From assembly GCA_002437495.1 (NCBI GenBank), contig DJQA01000004.1:168362-232361 (forward strand): a stretch of 64,000 bases of DNA. The letters run 5' to 3'. The translations under genes and the position numbers were made by a program. The DNA is from Prevotellaceae bacterium UBA6398 (GTDB taxonomy: Bacteria; Bacteroidota; Bacteroidia; Bacteroidales; Bacteroidaceae). This document shows positions 27,814 through 35,298 of the stretch, piece after piece (position 1 is the first letter of the stretch; each line of letters begins with the position of its first letter). The notes under the pieces were generated by a model, which was not told the DNA's origin, ran no database searches, and saw only the letters and a program-made list of their open reading frames with translations.

Positions 27814-27870
27814 TTTGCTGCATTGCATGCGTGGCTTATGCAATGCAATAATAAAATCCGATGAACAGTC

Positions 27871-28020
27871 AATTAGGGAATTGCGCCTCCGTAGGGGGCT
27901 TATGCCATACGCCCTGAATTGCGCGGATTTCGCGATGTCGCGACGATGGTTTGCGGTGTGGCTCGTGCGATGGCGCAAAGGGCTTATGCCATACGCCCCT
28001 ACAAATGGTGCAAAACCAAT
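27871..28020 (+). repeat. F2 repeat, double copy next to R5
   Basis: This block carries two exact copies of GGGCTTATGCCATACGCCC (27896-27914 and 27980-27998), 84 bp apart. The first is preceded by AATTGCGCCTCCGTAG and followed by TGAATTGCG. The second lies in the mirrored context, followed by CTAC. The block leads into R5 through GGTGCAAAACCAATAT, which is nearly identical to the linker before R8. Confidence 0.8.
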
Positions 28021-28030
28021 ATAGCTAAAA

Positions 28031-28112
28031 CTATATTTGATGTAGGAAAAACCATGTCCTATGTAGAAAAAATTACATCAGACATAATTCGAATTACATC
28101 AGACTTTTTTTT
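28031..28112 (+). repeat. R element copy R5 (82 bp, four units)
   Basis: The unit arms are CTATATTTGATGTAG, CCATGTCCTATGTAG, TTACATCAGACATAA and TTACATCAGAC, followed by T8. Unit 3 is in the opposite orientation to R1. The tail GAAAAACAAAAAC follows at about 28129. It lies 3' of pabC and 5' of the rhamnosidase gene, in their direction. The remainder of the 537-bp gap 27814-28350 holds F2 and the promoter at 28313. Confidence 0.88.
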
Positions 28113-28312
28113 GCCCGTTGTAAATATCAGAAAAACAAAAACTTATACAGTGTGTTTGTTTTGAGGGCAAATGTCGGTGTAACAGGCGGTTGCACGGTTC
28201 TACTGCAAATCAGGCCATGCAGGAGTGAGACTGTTGATAGCGCCGTGCCGCATTATATCTCTGCAAAACCCTAATTTTTGCGGTTGCCGGGGCAAAAAAC
28301 GCGCTTTTTCGC

Positions 28313-28320
28313 TATATTTG
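28313..28320 (+). promoter_or_regulatory. Bacteroidetes -7 box (TATATTTG) for the rhamnosidase genes
   Basis: TATATTTG matches TAnnTTTG and lies 30 bp before the ATG at 28351. Confidence 0.6.
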
Positions 28321-28350
28321 CACAAATATCATGAAATAAACTAAGCATCA

Positions 28351-30171
28351 ATGAACAATTTTTTCAAAATCTTATGTCTGGTATCGGTGGCAATGCTCGC
28401 AATGCCGGCCGCAGCCCAAGACTGCGCAAAAGCCGCAGACATTAAAACATGCGGTGCCAAGAAATGTTGCGGCACATCAATCCCAGCCTTGAAAGGCATA
28501 AGCATGCAAACCGACCGTCGCGTTATATCCTACATTCTGCCCAAGCGCATTATGTGGAAACAGTCAACCGGCGGCTCGACAATGGAAAACGAGGAAATAC
28601 TGTTGAAGAACAACTACGGACAAACGGCCCTTGGCGGAATATCATTCTGCCACCTAAAAAACGGTAAGGGCGGAATGAATTCCATGCTCTTTGATTTTGG
28701 TGCGGAACTTCATGGCGGAATACAGGTGGTAACCGGCGGCGCGCCTGCAAACAAGGTGAGGCTCAGGGTGCGCTTTGGCGAATCGGCCTCGGAGGCAATG
28801 TGCGAGATAGATGGGAAGAACGGTGCCACAAACGACCACGCGCTGCGCGATTTCATACTCGAGGTTCCCGGAATGGGCATAGCCGAATGCGGCAACTCGG
28901 GTTTCCGTTTCGTGAGAATAGACTTGCTTGACGACAATACCGACATGCAGCTACAGGAAGTGCGCGCCGCGTTCAGATACAGGGACATTCCTTATCTGGG
29001 CTCGTTCGAGTGCGACAACGAAAGGCTCAACAAAATATGGATGGCCGGAGCGTATACCGTTCATCTTAATATGCAGCAATACCTATGGGACGGCATAAAA
29101 CGCGACCGCCTTGTGTGGACGGGCGACATAAACCCCGAGGTGCTGACAATTGCCACCGTGTTCGGCGCAAACGATGTGGTAAACAAGAGTCTTGACCTGT
29201 CGAAGGAAAATTTCAAGCCCACACAGTGGATGTGCGCCCTGTCGAGCTACTCGATTTGGTGGATGATAACCCACTACCAGTGGTATCTCTACACCGGCAA
29301 CCGCAAATATCTTGATGAGCAGAAAGACTACGTTACCGAGCTTTTGGGCGTGCTTATGAAGTATGTTGACGAAAAAGGCTACGAGAAACTCAACGCGAGA
29401 TTTCTTGACTGGCCCTCATCGGAGAACCCCAAGGGTGTGGATGCCGGTTTGCAGGCTTTGATGGCAATGGCTTTTGACTGCGGCGCGAAGCTCGAGACAA
29501 TATGGGGCAACACAAAACTTGCGAAGAAATGCTCCGACCTTTCCGCCAAGATGAAAAAATGCCGCCGCGACTTCAACGACTCAAAACAGGCGGCGGCGCT
29601 CAACGCCATGGCAGGGATGATTTCGCCCCAAAAGGCGGCAAAGAAAACAATCCTGCCCGGCGGCGCGAAAAACTTCTCAACATTCTATGGCTACTATATG
29701 CTCGAAGCCCTTGCAATGGCGGGATGCTACACCGAGGCAATGGACATAATGAGCCGGTACTGGGGAGCGATGCTCGACCTTGGGGCAACTACATTCTGGG
29801 AGGACTTCAACCTTGACTGGACCAAGAACGCCGCGCGCATAGATGAACTTGTGCCCGAGGGCAAGGTGGACATACACAGCTCATACGGCAACTACTGCTA
29901 CAAAGGCTTTCGACACTCCCTATGCCACGGCTGGGCTTCCGGTCCCACAACATGGCTTAGCGCACACGTGCTGGGAGTAAGGGTTCTTGAACCGGGATGC
30001 AAGAAAGTGGCAATCGAACCTCATCTTGGCAACCTGAAATGGGTTAGGGGAACTTTCCCCACCCCCTACGGTGTGATTAAGATTTCGCACAAAGTGGGTG
30101 CGGACGGCAAGGTGGTGTCTGACATACAGGCTCCGCAAGGTGTGGAAATAGTAAAAGGCGAAACAAAATAA
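28351..30171 (+). CDS. Alpha-L-rhamnosidase-like glycoside hydrolase (GH78-like)
   Basis: The 606-residue secreted enzyme has a signal peptide ending at PAAAQ (about residue 23). A beta-sandwich region (about 60-210) precedes an (alpha/alpha)6 catalytic domain. The GH78-type acidic motif is visible in LWDGIKRDRLVWTGDINPEV, with later elements TTFWEDFNLDW, SLCHGWASGPTTWLS and the C-terminal beta domain. GH78 enzymes remove terminal rhamnose from pectic rhamnogalacturonan, gums or glycosides. It is shorter than many GH78 proteins. A GH106-like enzyme follows 15 bp later, so the two probably form an operon on the same type of glycan. Confidence 0.85.
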   Translation: MNNFFKILCLVSVAMLAMPAAAQDCAKAADIKTCGAKKCCGTSIPALKGISMQTDRRVISYILPKRIMWKQSTGGSTMENEEILLKNNYGQTALGGISFCHLKNGKGGMNSMLFDFGAELHGGIQVVTGGAPANKVRLRVRFGESASEAMCEIDGKNGATNDHALRDFILEVPGMGIAECGNSGFRFVRIDLLDDNTDMQLQEVRAAFRYRDIPYLGSFECDNERLNKIWMAGAYTVHLNMQQYLWDGIKRDRLVWTGDINPEVLTIATVFGANDVVNKSLDLSKENFKPTQWMCALSSYSIWWMITHYQWYLYTGNRKYLDEQKDYVTELLGVLMKYVDEKGYEKLNARFLDWPSSENPKGVDAGLQALMAMAFDCGAKLETIWGNTKLAKKCSDLSAKMKKCRRDFNDSKQAAALNAMAGMISPQKAAKKTILPGGAKNFSTFYGYYMLEALAMAGCYTEAMDIMSRYWGAMLDLGATTFWEDFNLDWTKNAARIDELVPEGKVDIHSSYGNYCYKGFRHSLCHGWASGPTTWLSAHVLGVRVLEPGCKKVAIEPHLGNLKWVRGTFPTPYGVIKISHKVGADGKVVSDIQAPQGVEIVKGETK

Positions 30172-30186
30172 ACTATCAGGAGCATA

Positions 30187-33100
30187 ATGAAACTTAAAAA
30201 CATAGCCAAAATAGTCGCGCTGTCGGGCATGTCGGTTCTGGCGGCGGGCAACGCGGGCGCACAGTTCAGGCAGGCGTCCATAAACACAATGGAATCCACG
30301 TTCCGCAGCATACCCGACTCGCAGAAGATAGCGGTTTACTGGTACTGGATGTCCGACAACATATCAAAAGAAGGCGTTGTGAAAGACCTCCGGGCCATGA
30401 AACGCGTGGGCATAAACCGTGTGCAGATAGGCAACATAGGCAGCAACAGCATCGCCTACGGAAAGGTAAAATTCTATTCCCCCGAATGGTGGGAGGTTTT
30501 GCACACCGCACTAAAAACAGCAGGCGACCTCGGCATTGAAGTGGGCATATTCAACAGCCCGGGTTGGAGCCAGAGCGGCGGTCCGTGGGTAAAGCCCGGA
30601 CAGGCAATGAGGTATCTCGCCGAGTCGCGCACAACCGTAACCGGCGGAAGGCAGCTTAAAATAAAACTTCCCGAAGTAGGCAAGGAGTCGCAGGACGTGA
30701 AAGTGCTCGCGTTCCCCGACCTCCAAACTCCAACCACATTCAAGGCGCAGCAGAATATAGGCAGCGCAAAAACCATAGATTTCCATAGCAACAAGCCCGC
30801 AACCGTGAGGAGCGTAACCTTTGAGTGCAAAGGCAGCACGTTCCTTAACACTGCGGCCCTGTATGCCAAAACAGGCAGTGAATACAAGCTCGTGCGCAAC
30901 ATAACGCTCGACCGCCGTAATGCGGAGCTTAACGTGGGTTTTGTACCCTTTGCGCCAATCGCGGTGTCGGTTCCCGAAACAACTTCGAGCGATTTCCGTA
31001 TTGTGTTCAACGGAGACGAGAACAAATTCAAAAGCATAACGCTGTCTGAAAACCCGGTCGTAGACAGCTATGCCGAAAAGACTTTCGAGAAGATGTGGCA
31101 GACTCCGCATCCTTTTTGGTATGATTATATGTGGAAGCCATCGAGCGAATGCAGCGACCCGAAACTTGTTTTGAAAGCCGGGCAGGTTATAGACATTACC
31201 GCCAATTTCAAGGATGGCACGCTGACATGGAATGCGCCGAAAGGCAAATGGGTAATACTGCGCACGGCCATGCGGCCCACGGGAACGACAAACGCCCCCG
31301 CCACGCCCGAAGCCACCGGGTATGAAACCGACAAGATGAGCGCGAAGCACATTGCCGCACACTTTGATGCGTTTATCGGGGAAATAATGCGCCGCATACC
31401 CGCACAGGACCGCAAGACTTTCAAGATTGTCGTTGAAGACAGTTACGAAACCGGCGGACAAAACTGGACCGATGACATGATTCCCGCATTCAAGAAGCGT
31501 TATGGCTACGACCCGGTGCCTTTCATTCCGACTTTTTACGGATATGTTGTGAACTCGGAAGACCAAAGCGACCGTTTTCTTTGGGATGTGCGCCGCCTGA
31601 TAGCCGATATGGTGAGTTACGAGTATGTTGGCGGACTCAGAAAGATAAGCAACGAACACGGGCTTACCACATGGCTTGAATGCTACGGCCACTGGGGCTT
31701 TCCCGGAGAGTTTCTGCAATACGGCGGGCAGAGCGATGAGATTGCCGGAGAGTTTTGGAGTGCCGGCGACCTCGGAGACATTGAAAACCGCATAGCATCT
31801 TCGTGCGGACACATATACGGCAAACGGCGGGTATGGGCGGAGTCGTTTACCTGCGGCGGGCCGGATTTCTCGCGCTATCCCGGCGAAATGAAGCAGAGGG
31901 GCGACAAGTTTTTCGCCGAAGGCATAAATAGCACGCTTTACCACCTTTACATACAGCAGCCCGACGACAACGCCCCCGGCATAAATGCCCCATTCGGAAA
32001 CGAGTTCAACCGCCTGAATACGTGGTTCTCGCAGCTTGACATTTTCAACAAATACATAAAACGCTGCAACTATATGCTTCAGCAGGGATACTATGTAGCC
32101 GATGTGGCATATTATATAGGTGAGGACGCGCCCAAGATGACGGGAATAAGAAGCCCCGAAATTCCGCAGGGATACTCTTACGATTTCATAAACGCTGAGG
32201 TTATCGAAAAGAGCGGGCGCGTGGAAAACGGGCAGCTTGCCATTGATGGCGGGATGAAGTACCGCGTACTTGTGCTGCCGCCGCAAAATACAATGCGTCC
32301 CGAGTTTCTTGCAAAACTTCAGAAGCTTGTAAAGGACGGTCTTGTTATAATCGGCCCGAAGCCCGAGAAGAGTCCGAGTTTGCAGAACTATCCCGAGGCC
32401 GACAGGAAGGTAGCCGAAATTGCCGCCGAAATGTGGGGTGGCGACAAGTTTTTCAACCGCGTAATACGGTATGGCAAGGGAAAGGTTTACCCCCGGGCTT
32501 CGATAGAGGAGGTTATGGCGGATATGCAGGTCGTTCCCGACTTCAAGAGCAACGACCCCACACTTCCGCTTACGTTTATTCATCGCAGCCTTCCCGATGC
32601 CGAAGTTTATTTCGTGGCAAATCAAGGCAACAAGTCTGTAAGCTTTAACGGCGCATTCCGCGTTGCAGGCAAGACTCCCGAGCTTTGGAACCCGCAAACC
32701 GCCGAGGTGCGTGCGCTGCCGCAGTTTACGCGCCTTTCAAAGACCATTGAAATTCCCATGAAGCTCAGTCCGCTCGAAAGCGCGTTCATTGTGTTCCGCA
32801 ATAACGGCGGCGAGCCGGGCGCAACAGCCGTAAACTATCCCGACAAGAAAGTTATTGCAACGGTTTCCGCGCCGTGGACGGTGGAGTTCGAGCAAGGCAA
32901 AGGCGGGCCCGAAAACCGGCAGACTTTCAACACGCTAACCGACTGGTCGAAGAACGCCGACAACAGAATAAAATATTTCTCGGGCCATGCAATATACACC
33001 AACAGTTTCAAGCTTTCCAAGTTGCCCAAAGGCGAAACCTATATCGACCTTGGCAAAGTAATGGTAATGGCAAAGGTTAAGATAAACGGACGGGAAGCCG

Positions 33101-33345
33101 GCGGGGTATGGACACCGCCCTACCGTATAAACATCACAAAATTCCTTAAAAAGGGCTTGAACACCGTGGAAGTTGATGTGGTAAACAACTGGCGCAACCG
33201 TCTTATAGGCGAAAAAAACATGCCCGAAGGCGAACGCTTCACCCATCAGTCGTTCACATATCTCAACAAAGACTCAAAACTTCAGGAATCGGGACTCATA
33301 GGTCCTGTGGAGATACAGAATTACAGCTACGAACTGAAAAAATAA
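30187..33345 (+). CDS. Alpha-L-rhamnosidase-like glycoside hydrolase (GH106-like)
   Basis: The 1052-residue secreted enzyme has a signal peptide (ending near NAGAQ). Its N-terminal catalytic region resembles the GH106 family: MKRVGINRVQIGN, GIFNSPGWSQSGGPWVKPGQAM, VVEDSYETGGQNW and WLECYGHWGFPGEF. The C-terminal half has beta-sandwich modules, including a carbohydrate-binding-like region (YIDLGKVMVMAKVKINGREAGGVWTPPYRINIT). Together with the GH78-like enzyme it suggests attack on rhamnose-containing polymers. A 728-codon open frame on the opposite strand is a codon-usage artefact. Confidence 0.87.
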   Translation: MKLKNIAKIVALSGMSVLAAGNAGAQFRQASINTMESTFRSIPDSQKIAVYWYWMSDNISKEGVVKDLRAMKRVGINRVQIGNIGSNSIAYGKVKFYSPEWWEVLHTALKTAGDLGIEVGIFNSPGWSQSGGPWVKPGQAMRYLAESRTTVTGGRQLKIKLPEVGKESQDVKVLAFPDLQTPTTFKAQQNIGSAKTIDFHSNKPATVRSVTFECKGSTFLNTAALYAKTGSEYKLVRNITLDRRNAELNVGFVPFAPIAVSVPETTSSDFRIVFNGDENKFKSITLSENPVVDSYAEKTFEKMWQTPHPFWYDYMWKPSSECSDPKLVLKAGQVIDITANFKDGTLTWNAPKGKWVILRTAMRPTGTTNAPATPEATGYETDKMSAKHIAAHFDAFIGEIMRRIPAQDRKTFKIVVEDSYETGGQNWTDDMIPAFKKRYGYDPVPFIPTFYGYVVNSEDQSDRFLWDVRRLIADMVSYEYVGGLRKISNEHGLTTWLECYGHWGFPGEFLQYGGQSDEIAGEFWSAGDLGDIENRIASSCGHIYGKRRVWAESFTCGGPDFSRYPGEMKQRGDKFFAEGINSTLYHLYIQQPDDNAPGINAPFGNEFNRLNTWFSQLDIFNKYIKRCNYMLQQGYYVADVAYYIGEDAPKMTGIRSPEIPQGYSYDFINAEVIEKSGRVENGQLAIDGGMKYRVLVLPPQNTMRPEFLAKLQKLVKDGLVIIGPKPEKSPSLQNYPEADRKVAEIAAEMWGGDKFFNRVIRYGKGKVYPRASIEEVMADMQVVPDFKSNDPTLPLTFIHRSLPDAEVYFVANQGNKSVSFNGAFRVAGKTPELWNPQTAEVRALPQFTRLSKTIEIPMKLSPLESAFIVFRNNGGEPGATAVNYPDKKVIATVSAPWTVEFEQGKGGPENRQTFNTLTDWSKNADNRIKYFSGHAIYTNSFKLSKLPKGETYIDLGKVMVMAKVKINGREAGGVWTPPYRINITKFLKKGLNTVEVDVVNNWRNRLIGEKNMPEGERFTHQSFTYLNKDSKLQESGLIGPVEIQNYSYELKK

Positions 33346-33474
33346 CATTCACGCGCACCCATGGCTGCCGGTGTTTGCGCAAGATTGCGGCAACGGCATT
33401 TGTGCGGCAGGTGCGGAGGTTTTCATGACATACGCAGACGAAAATAAACCAAGTCATGACAAAAAACATTGAAT

Positions 33475-33918
33475 ATGGAAGATATACGGAGGCAAAACTA
33501 CCGCCACCGCACGCCCGTGCAGTTGCGCTTCAGCGACGTTGACCGTTTCGGGCACGTGAACAATGCCGTTATGTTCTCGCTATACGACATGGCGAAGACG
33601 GAATATTTCAGATCGGTTTTGAAAGAGCTTACAAAGGGCGATACCCTCGCCGTGGTGGTGAACGTAAATGCCGACTTCATACACCCTGTGTTCTATGGCG
33701 ACAAAATAGAAATACTAACGGCCGTAACACGCATAGGCACAAAAAGTATTACTGTGGCGCAGCAGGCGGTAAACACCAAAACCGGCAGTGTTGTTAGCAC
33801 CTGCCGCACTGTATTAGTGTGTTTTTCCGCCTCAAAAGGCGACTCCGTTCCCGTGCCCCCGGAAATGTGCGGGCGCATAAGCGAAAATGAGGACAACATA
33901 ATACTCCGGCCCATGTGA
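33475..33918 (+). CDS. Acyl-CoA thioesterase, hotdog fold (4HBT)
   Basis: The 147-residue protein has the 4-hydroxybenzoyl-CoA thioesterase-type hotdog fold, with the signature LRFSDVDRFGHVNNAVMFSLYD holding the usual Asp and HVNN. It is predicted to hydrolyse acyl-CoA, substrate unknown. I chose the ATG at 33475 over the upstream TTG at 33469. It lies between the rhamnosidases and dapA without close linkage. Confidence 0.85.
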   Translation: MEDIRRQNYRHRTPVQLRFSDVDRFGHVNNAVMFSLYDMAKTEYFRSVLKELTKGDTLAVVVNVNADFIHPVFYGDKIEILTAVTRIGTKSITVAQQAVNTKTGSVVSTCRTVLVCFSASKGDSVPVPPEMCGRISENEDNIILRPM

Positions 33919-33958
33919 GGATGTGTCTGCAAACGCAATTTCGGTAATATCCCGAAAA

Positions 33959-34039
33959 CCACATCGGATATGGAAAAAACCATGTCCTATGTAGAAAAAA
34001 TTATGTCTGATGTAGAAAAAACTACATCAGACCTTTTTT
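33959..34039 (+). repeat. R element copy R6 (81 bp, four units; most regular copy)
   Basis: This copy shows the 21-bp step most clearly: arms CCACATCGGATATGG, CCATGTCCTATGTAG, TTATGTCTGATGTAG and CTACATCAGACC, separated by A5-6. Units 3 and 4 form an 11-bp perfect hairpin around A6 followed by T6, a good terminator shape. In hairpin A the inner pair is G-C, where R1 has A-T and R3 has T-A. It lies 3' of the thioesterase gene and reads in its direction. Confidence 0.92.
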
Positions 34040-34113
34040 GCGCCCGAGTAACACACTGAAAAGCAGATGACTACAATGTTTCGTGATGTTTGCGTATCTG
34101 TTTGATTTTTAAG

Positions 34114-34257
34114 ATGCTGAAAATTTTGTCCGTCCCGGCGTGTTTCGTGGGTTCGGCGTATTTTGAAAACGCGGTATTGGGTTTCGACGTAATAGCCCTG
34201 TTTCTCATCGCAATCGCCACATGCTATCCTGCGATGTTTATTGTTTTATGCCTGTAA
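34114..34257 (+). CDS. Possible small hydrophobic protein (47 residues)
   Basis: An ATG-to-TAA frame encodes MLKILSVPACFVGSAYFEN followed by a hydrophobic stretch (VLGFDVIALFLIAIATCYPAMFIVLCL) long enough to span a membrane. It lies between R6 and the dapA promoter. No homologue or ribosome-binding site is recognised, so it may be spurious. Confidence 0.3.
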   Translation: MLKILSVPACFVGSAYFENAVLGFDVIALFLIAIATCYPAMFIVLCL

Positions 34258-34295
34258 CGCCGTGGCGACAAAAAATAATGTGTGCATGCCCTACT

Positions 34296-34342
34296 TTGTT
34301 GCCCAAACTTCACGATGATTTGGGCAACAATTGCTAAATTTG
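34296..34342 (+). promoter_or_regulatory. dapA promoter with a perfect inverted repeat
   Basis: TTGTTGCCCAAA (34296-34307) and TTTGGGCAACAA (34319-34330) form an exact 12-bp inverted repeat with an 11-bp centre. It sits immediately upstream of the -7 box TAAATTTG (34335-34342). This position suits an operator for a dimeric regulator, though the repeat could also form a transcript hairpin if transcription comes from upstream. The -7 box is 33 bp before the dapA ATG. Confidence 0.6.
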
Positions 34343-34374
34343 CTAGCGGAAGACTATATAATACAGAGCATAAG

Positions 34375-35262
34375 ATGAACAAAAACCCCTTTCGTGGTTT
34401 GGGAATTGCGTTGGTAACCCCTTTCAACACAGATGGCACTATTGATTTCCCTACATTGGATAACCTTGTGGAAAAACAAATTAACGATGGTGCAGACTTT
34501 ATATGCGTTTTGGGCAGCACGAGCGAAGTGCCTTGCATATCGCCCGAAGAAGCCGAGAAAATAAAGGCTGCGGTAGTAAAGAAAGTAAACCGCAGAATTC
34601 CCTTGCTGATAGGTATCAGCGATAACTGCACGGCACGCCTTGTTGAAACGGTGAAAAATGCCAACCTCAACGGCTTCGACGGCATACTGTCGGCCGCACC
34701 TTCATACAACAAACCCTCGCAAGAAGGCATATACCGCCATTTTTCCGCTCTTGCCAAGGCTTCTGCCATACCCATTGTGCTTTACAACATACCGGGACGC
34801 ACAGGGGTTAACATAACGGCCGAAACAACGCTGAGACTTGCGCACGATTTCAACAACATAGTTGCCATAAAGGAGGCCTCGGGAAACATAACACAGATAG
34901 AAGACATAATGCAGGGCAAACCCGATGGTTTCGACTTGATAAGCGGAGACGACAGCATAACCTATGAGCTGATAGGCCTGGGAGCGGTGGGCGTGATTTC
35001 CGTGATAGGAAATTCGCTTACAAAGTTGTTTTCCGAAATGGTGCATCTTGAGCTTGACGGAAAAGATGCCGAGGCGAGGGATGTGCACCGCAGACTAAAC
35101 ACAATGTACAAGCTTATGTCGGTTGACGGCAACCCGGCGGGCATAAAGGCTTTGCTATCGATAGAAGGGAAGGTTAACGACATTCTGCGCCTGCCGCTTG
35201 TGCCGGCAACACCGCAAACACACGAAAAAATAAAAGAAGCCCTTGCCATGCTGAGGCAGTGA
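34375..35262 (+). CDS. dapA: 4-hydroxy-tetrahydrodipicolinate synthase
   Basis: The 295-residue TIM-barrel aldolase condenses pyruvate and aspartate semialdehyde in lysine/diaminopimelate synthesis. The Schiff-base lysine is Lys166 (VAIKEASGN), the catalytic tyrosine Tyr137 (VLYNIPGRTG), and the substrate-binding loop is GSTSE. Because the gene lies among glycan-degradation genes, a related sugar-acid aldolase was considered. The full GSTSE/YNIPGRTG/KEASGN set favours true DapA. I chose the ATG at 34375 because the longer frame runs into the promoter. Confidence 0.93.
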   Translation: MNKNPFRGLGIALVTPFNTDGTIDFPTLDNLVEKQINDGADFICVLGSTSEVPCISPEEAEKIKAAVVKKVNRRIPLLIGISDNCTARLVETVKNANLNGFDGILSAAPSYNKPSQEGIYRHFSALAKASAIPIVLYNIPGRTGVNITAETTLRLAHDFNNIVAIKEASGNITQIEDIMQGKPDGFDLISGDDSITYELIGLGAVGVISVIGNSLTKLFSEMVHLELDGKDAEARDVHRRLNTMYKLMSVDGNPAGIKALLSIEGKVNDILRLPLVPATPQTHEKIKEALAMLRQ

Positions 35263-35298
35263 GAAAGCAGAAAAGAAACATAGCAAAAAACAAATAAA

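Noticed and set aside
30511..32697. 728-codon open frame on the minus strand opposite the GH106-like gene
   Set aside because: It has no domain, signal or promoter and mirrors the codon pattern of the real gene on the plus strand.
34375..35262. dapA-like gene as a sugar-acid aldolase of the glycan cluster
   Set aside because: It keeps the GSTSE, YNIPGRTG and KEASGN motifs of true DapA and has its own promoter.
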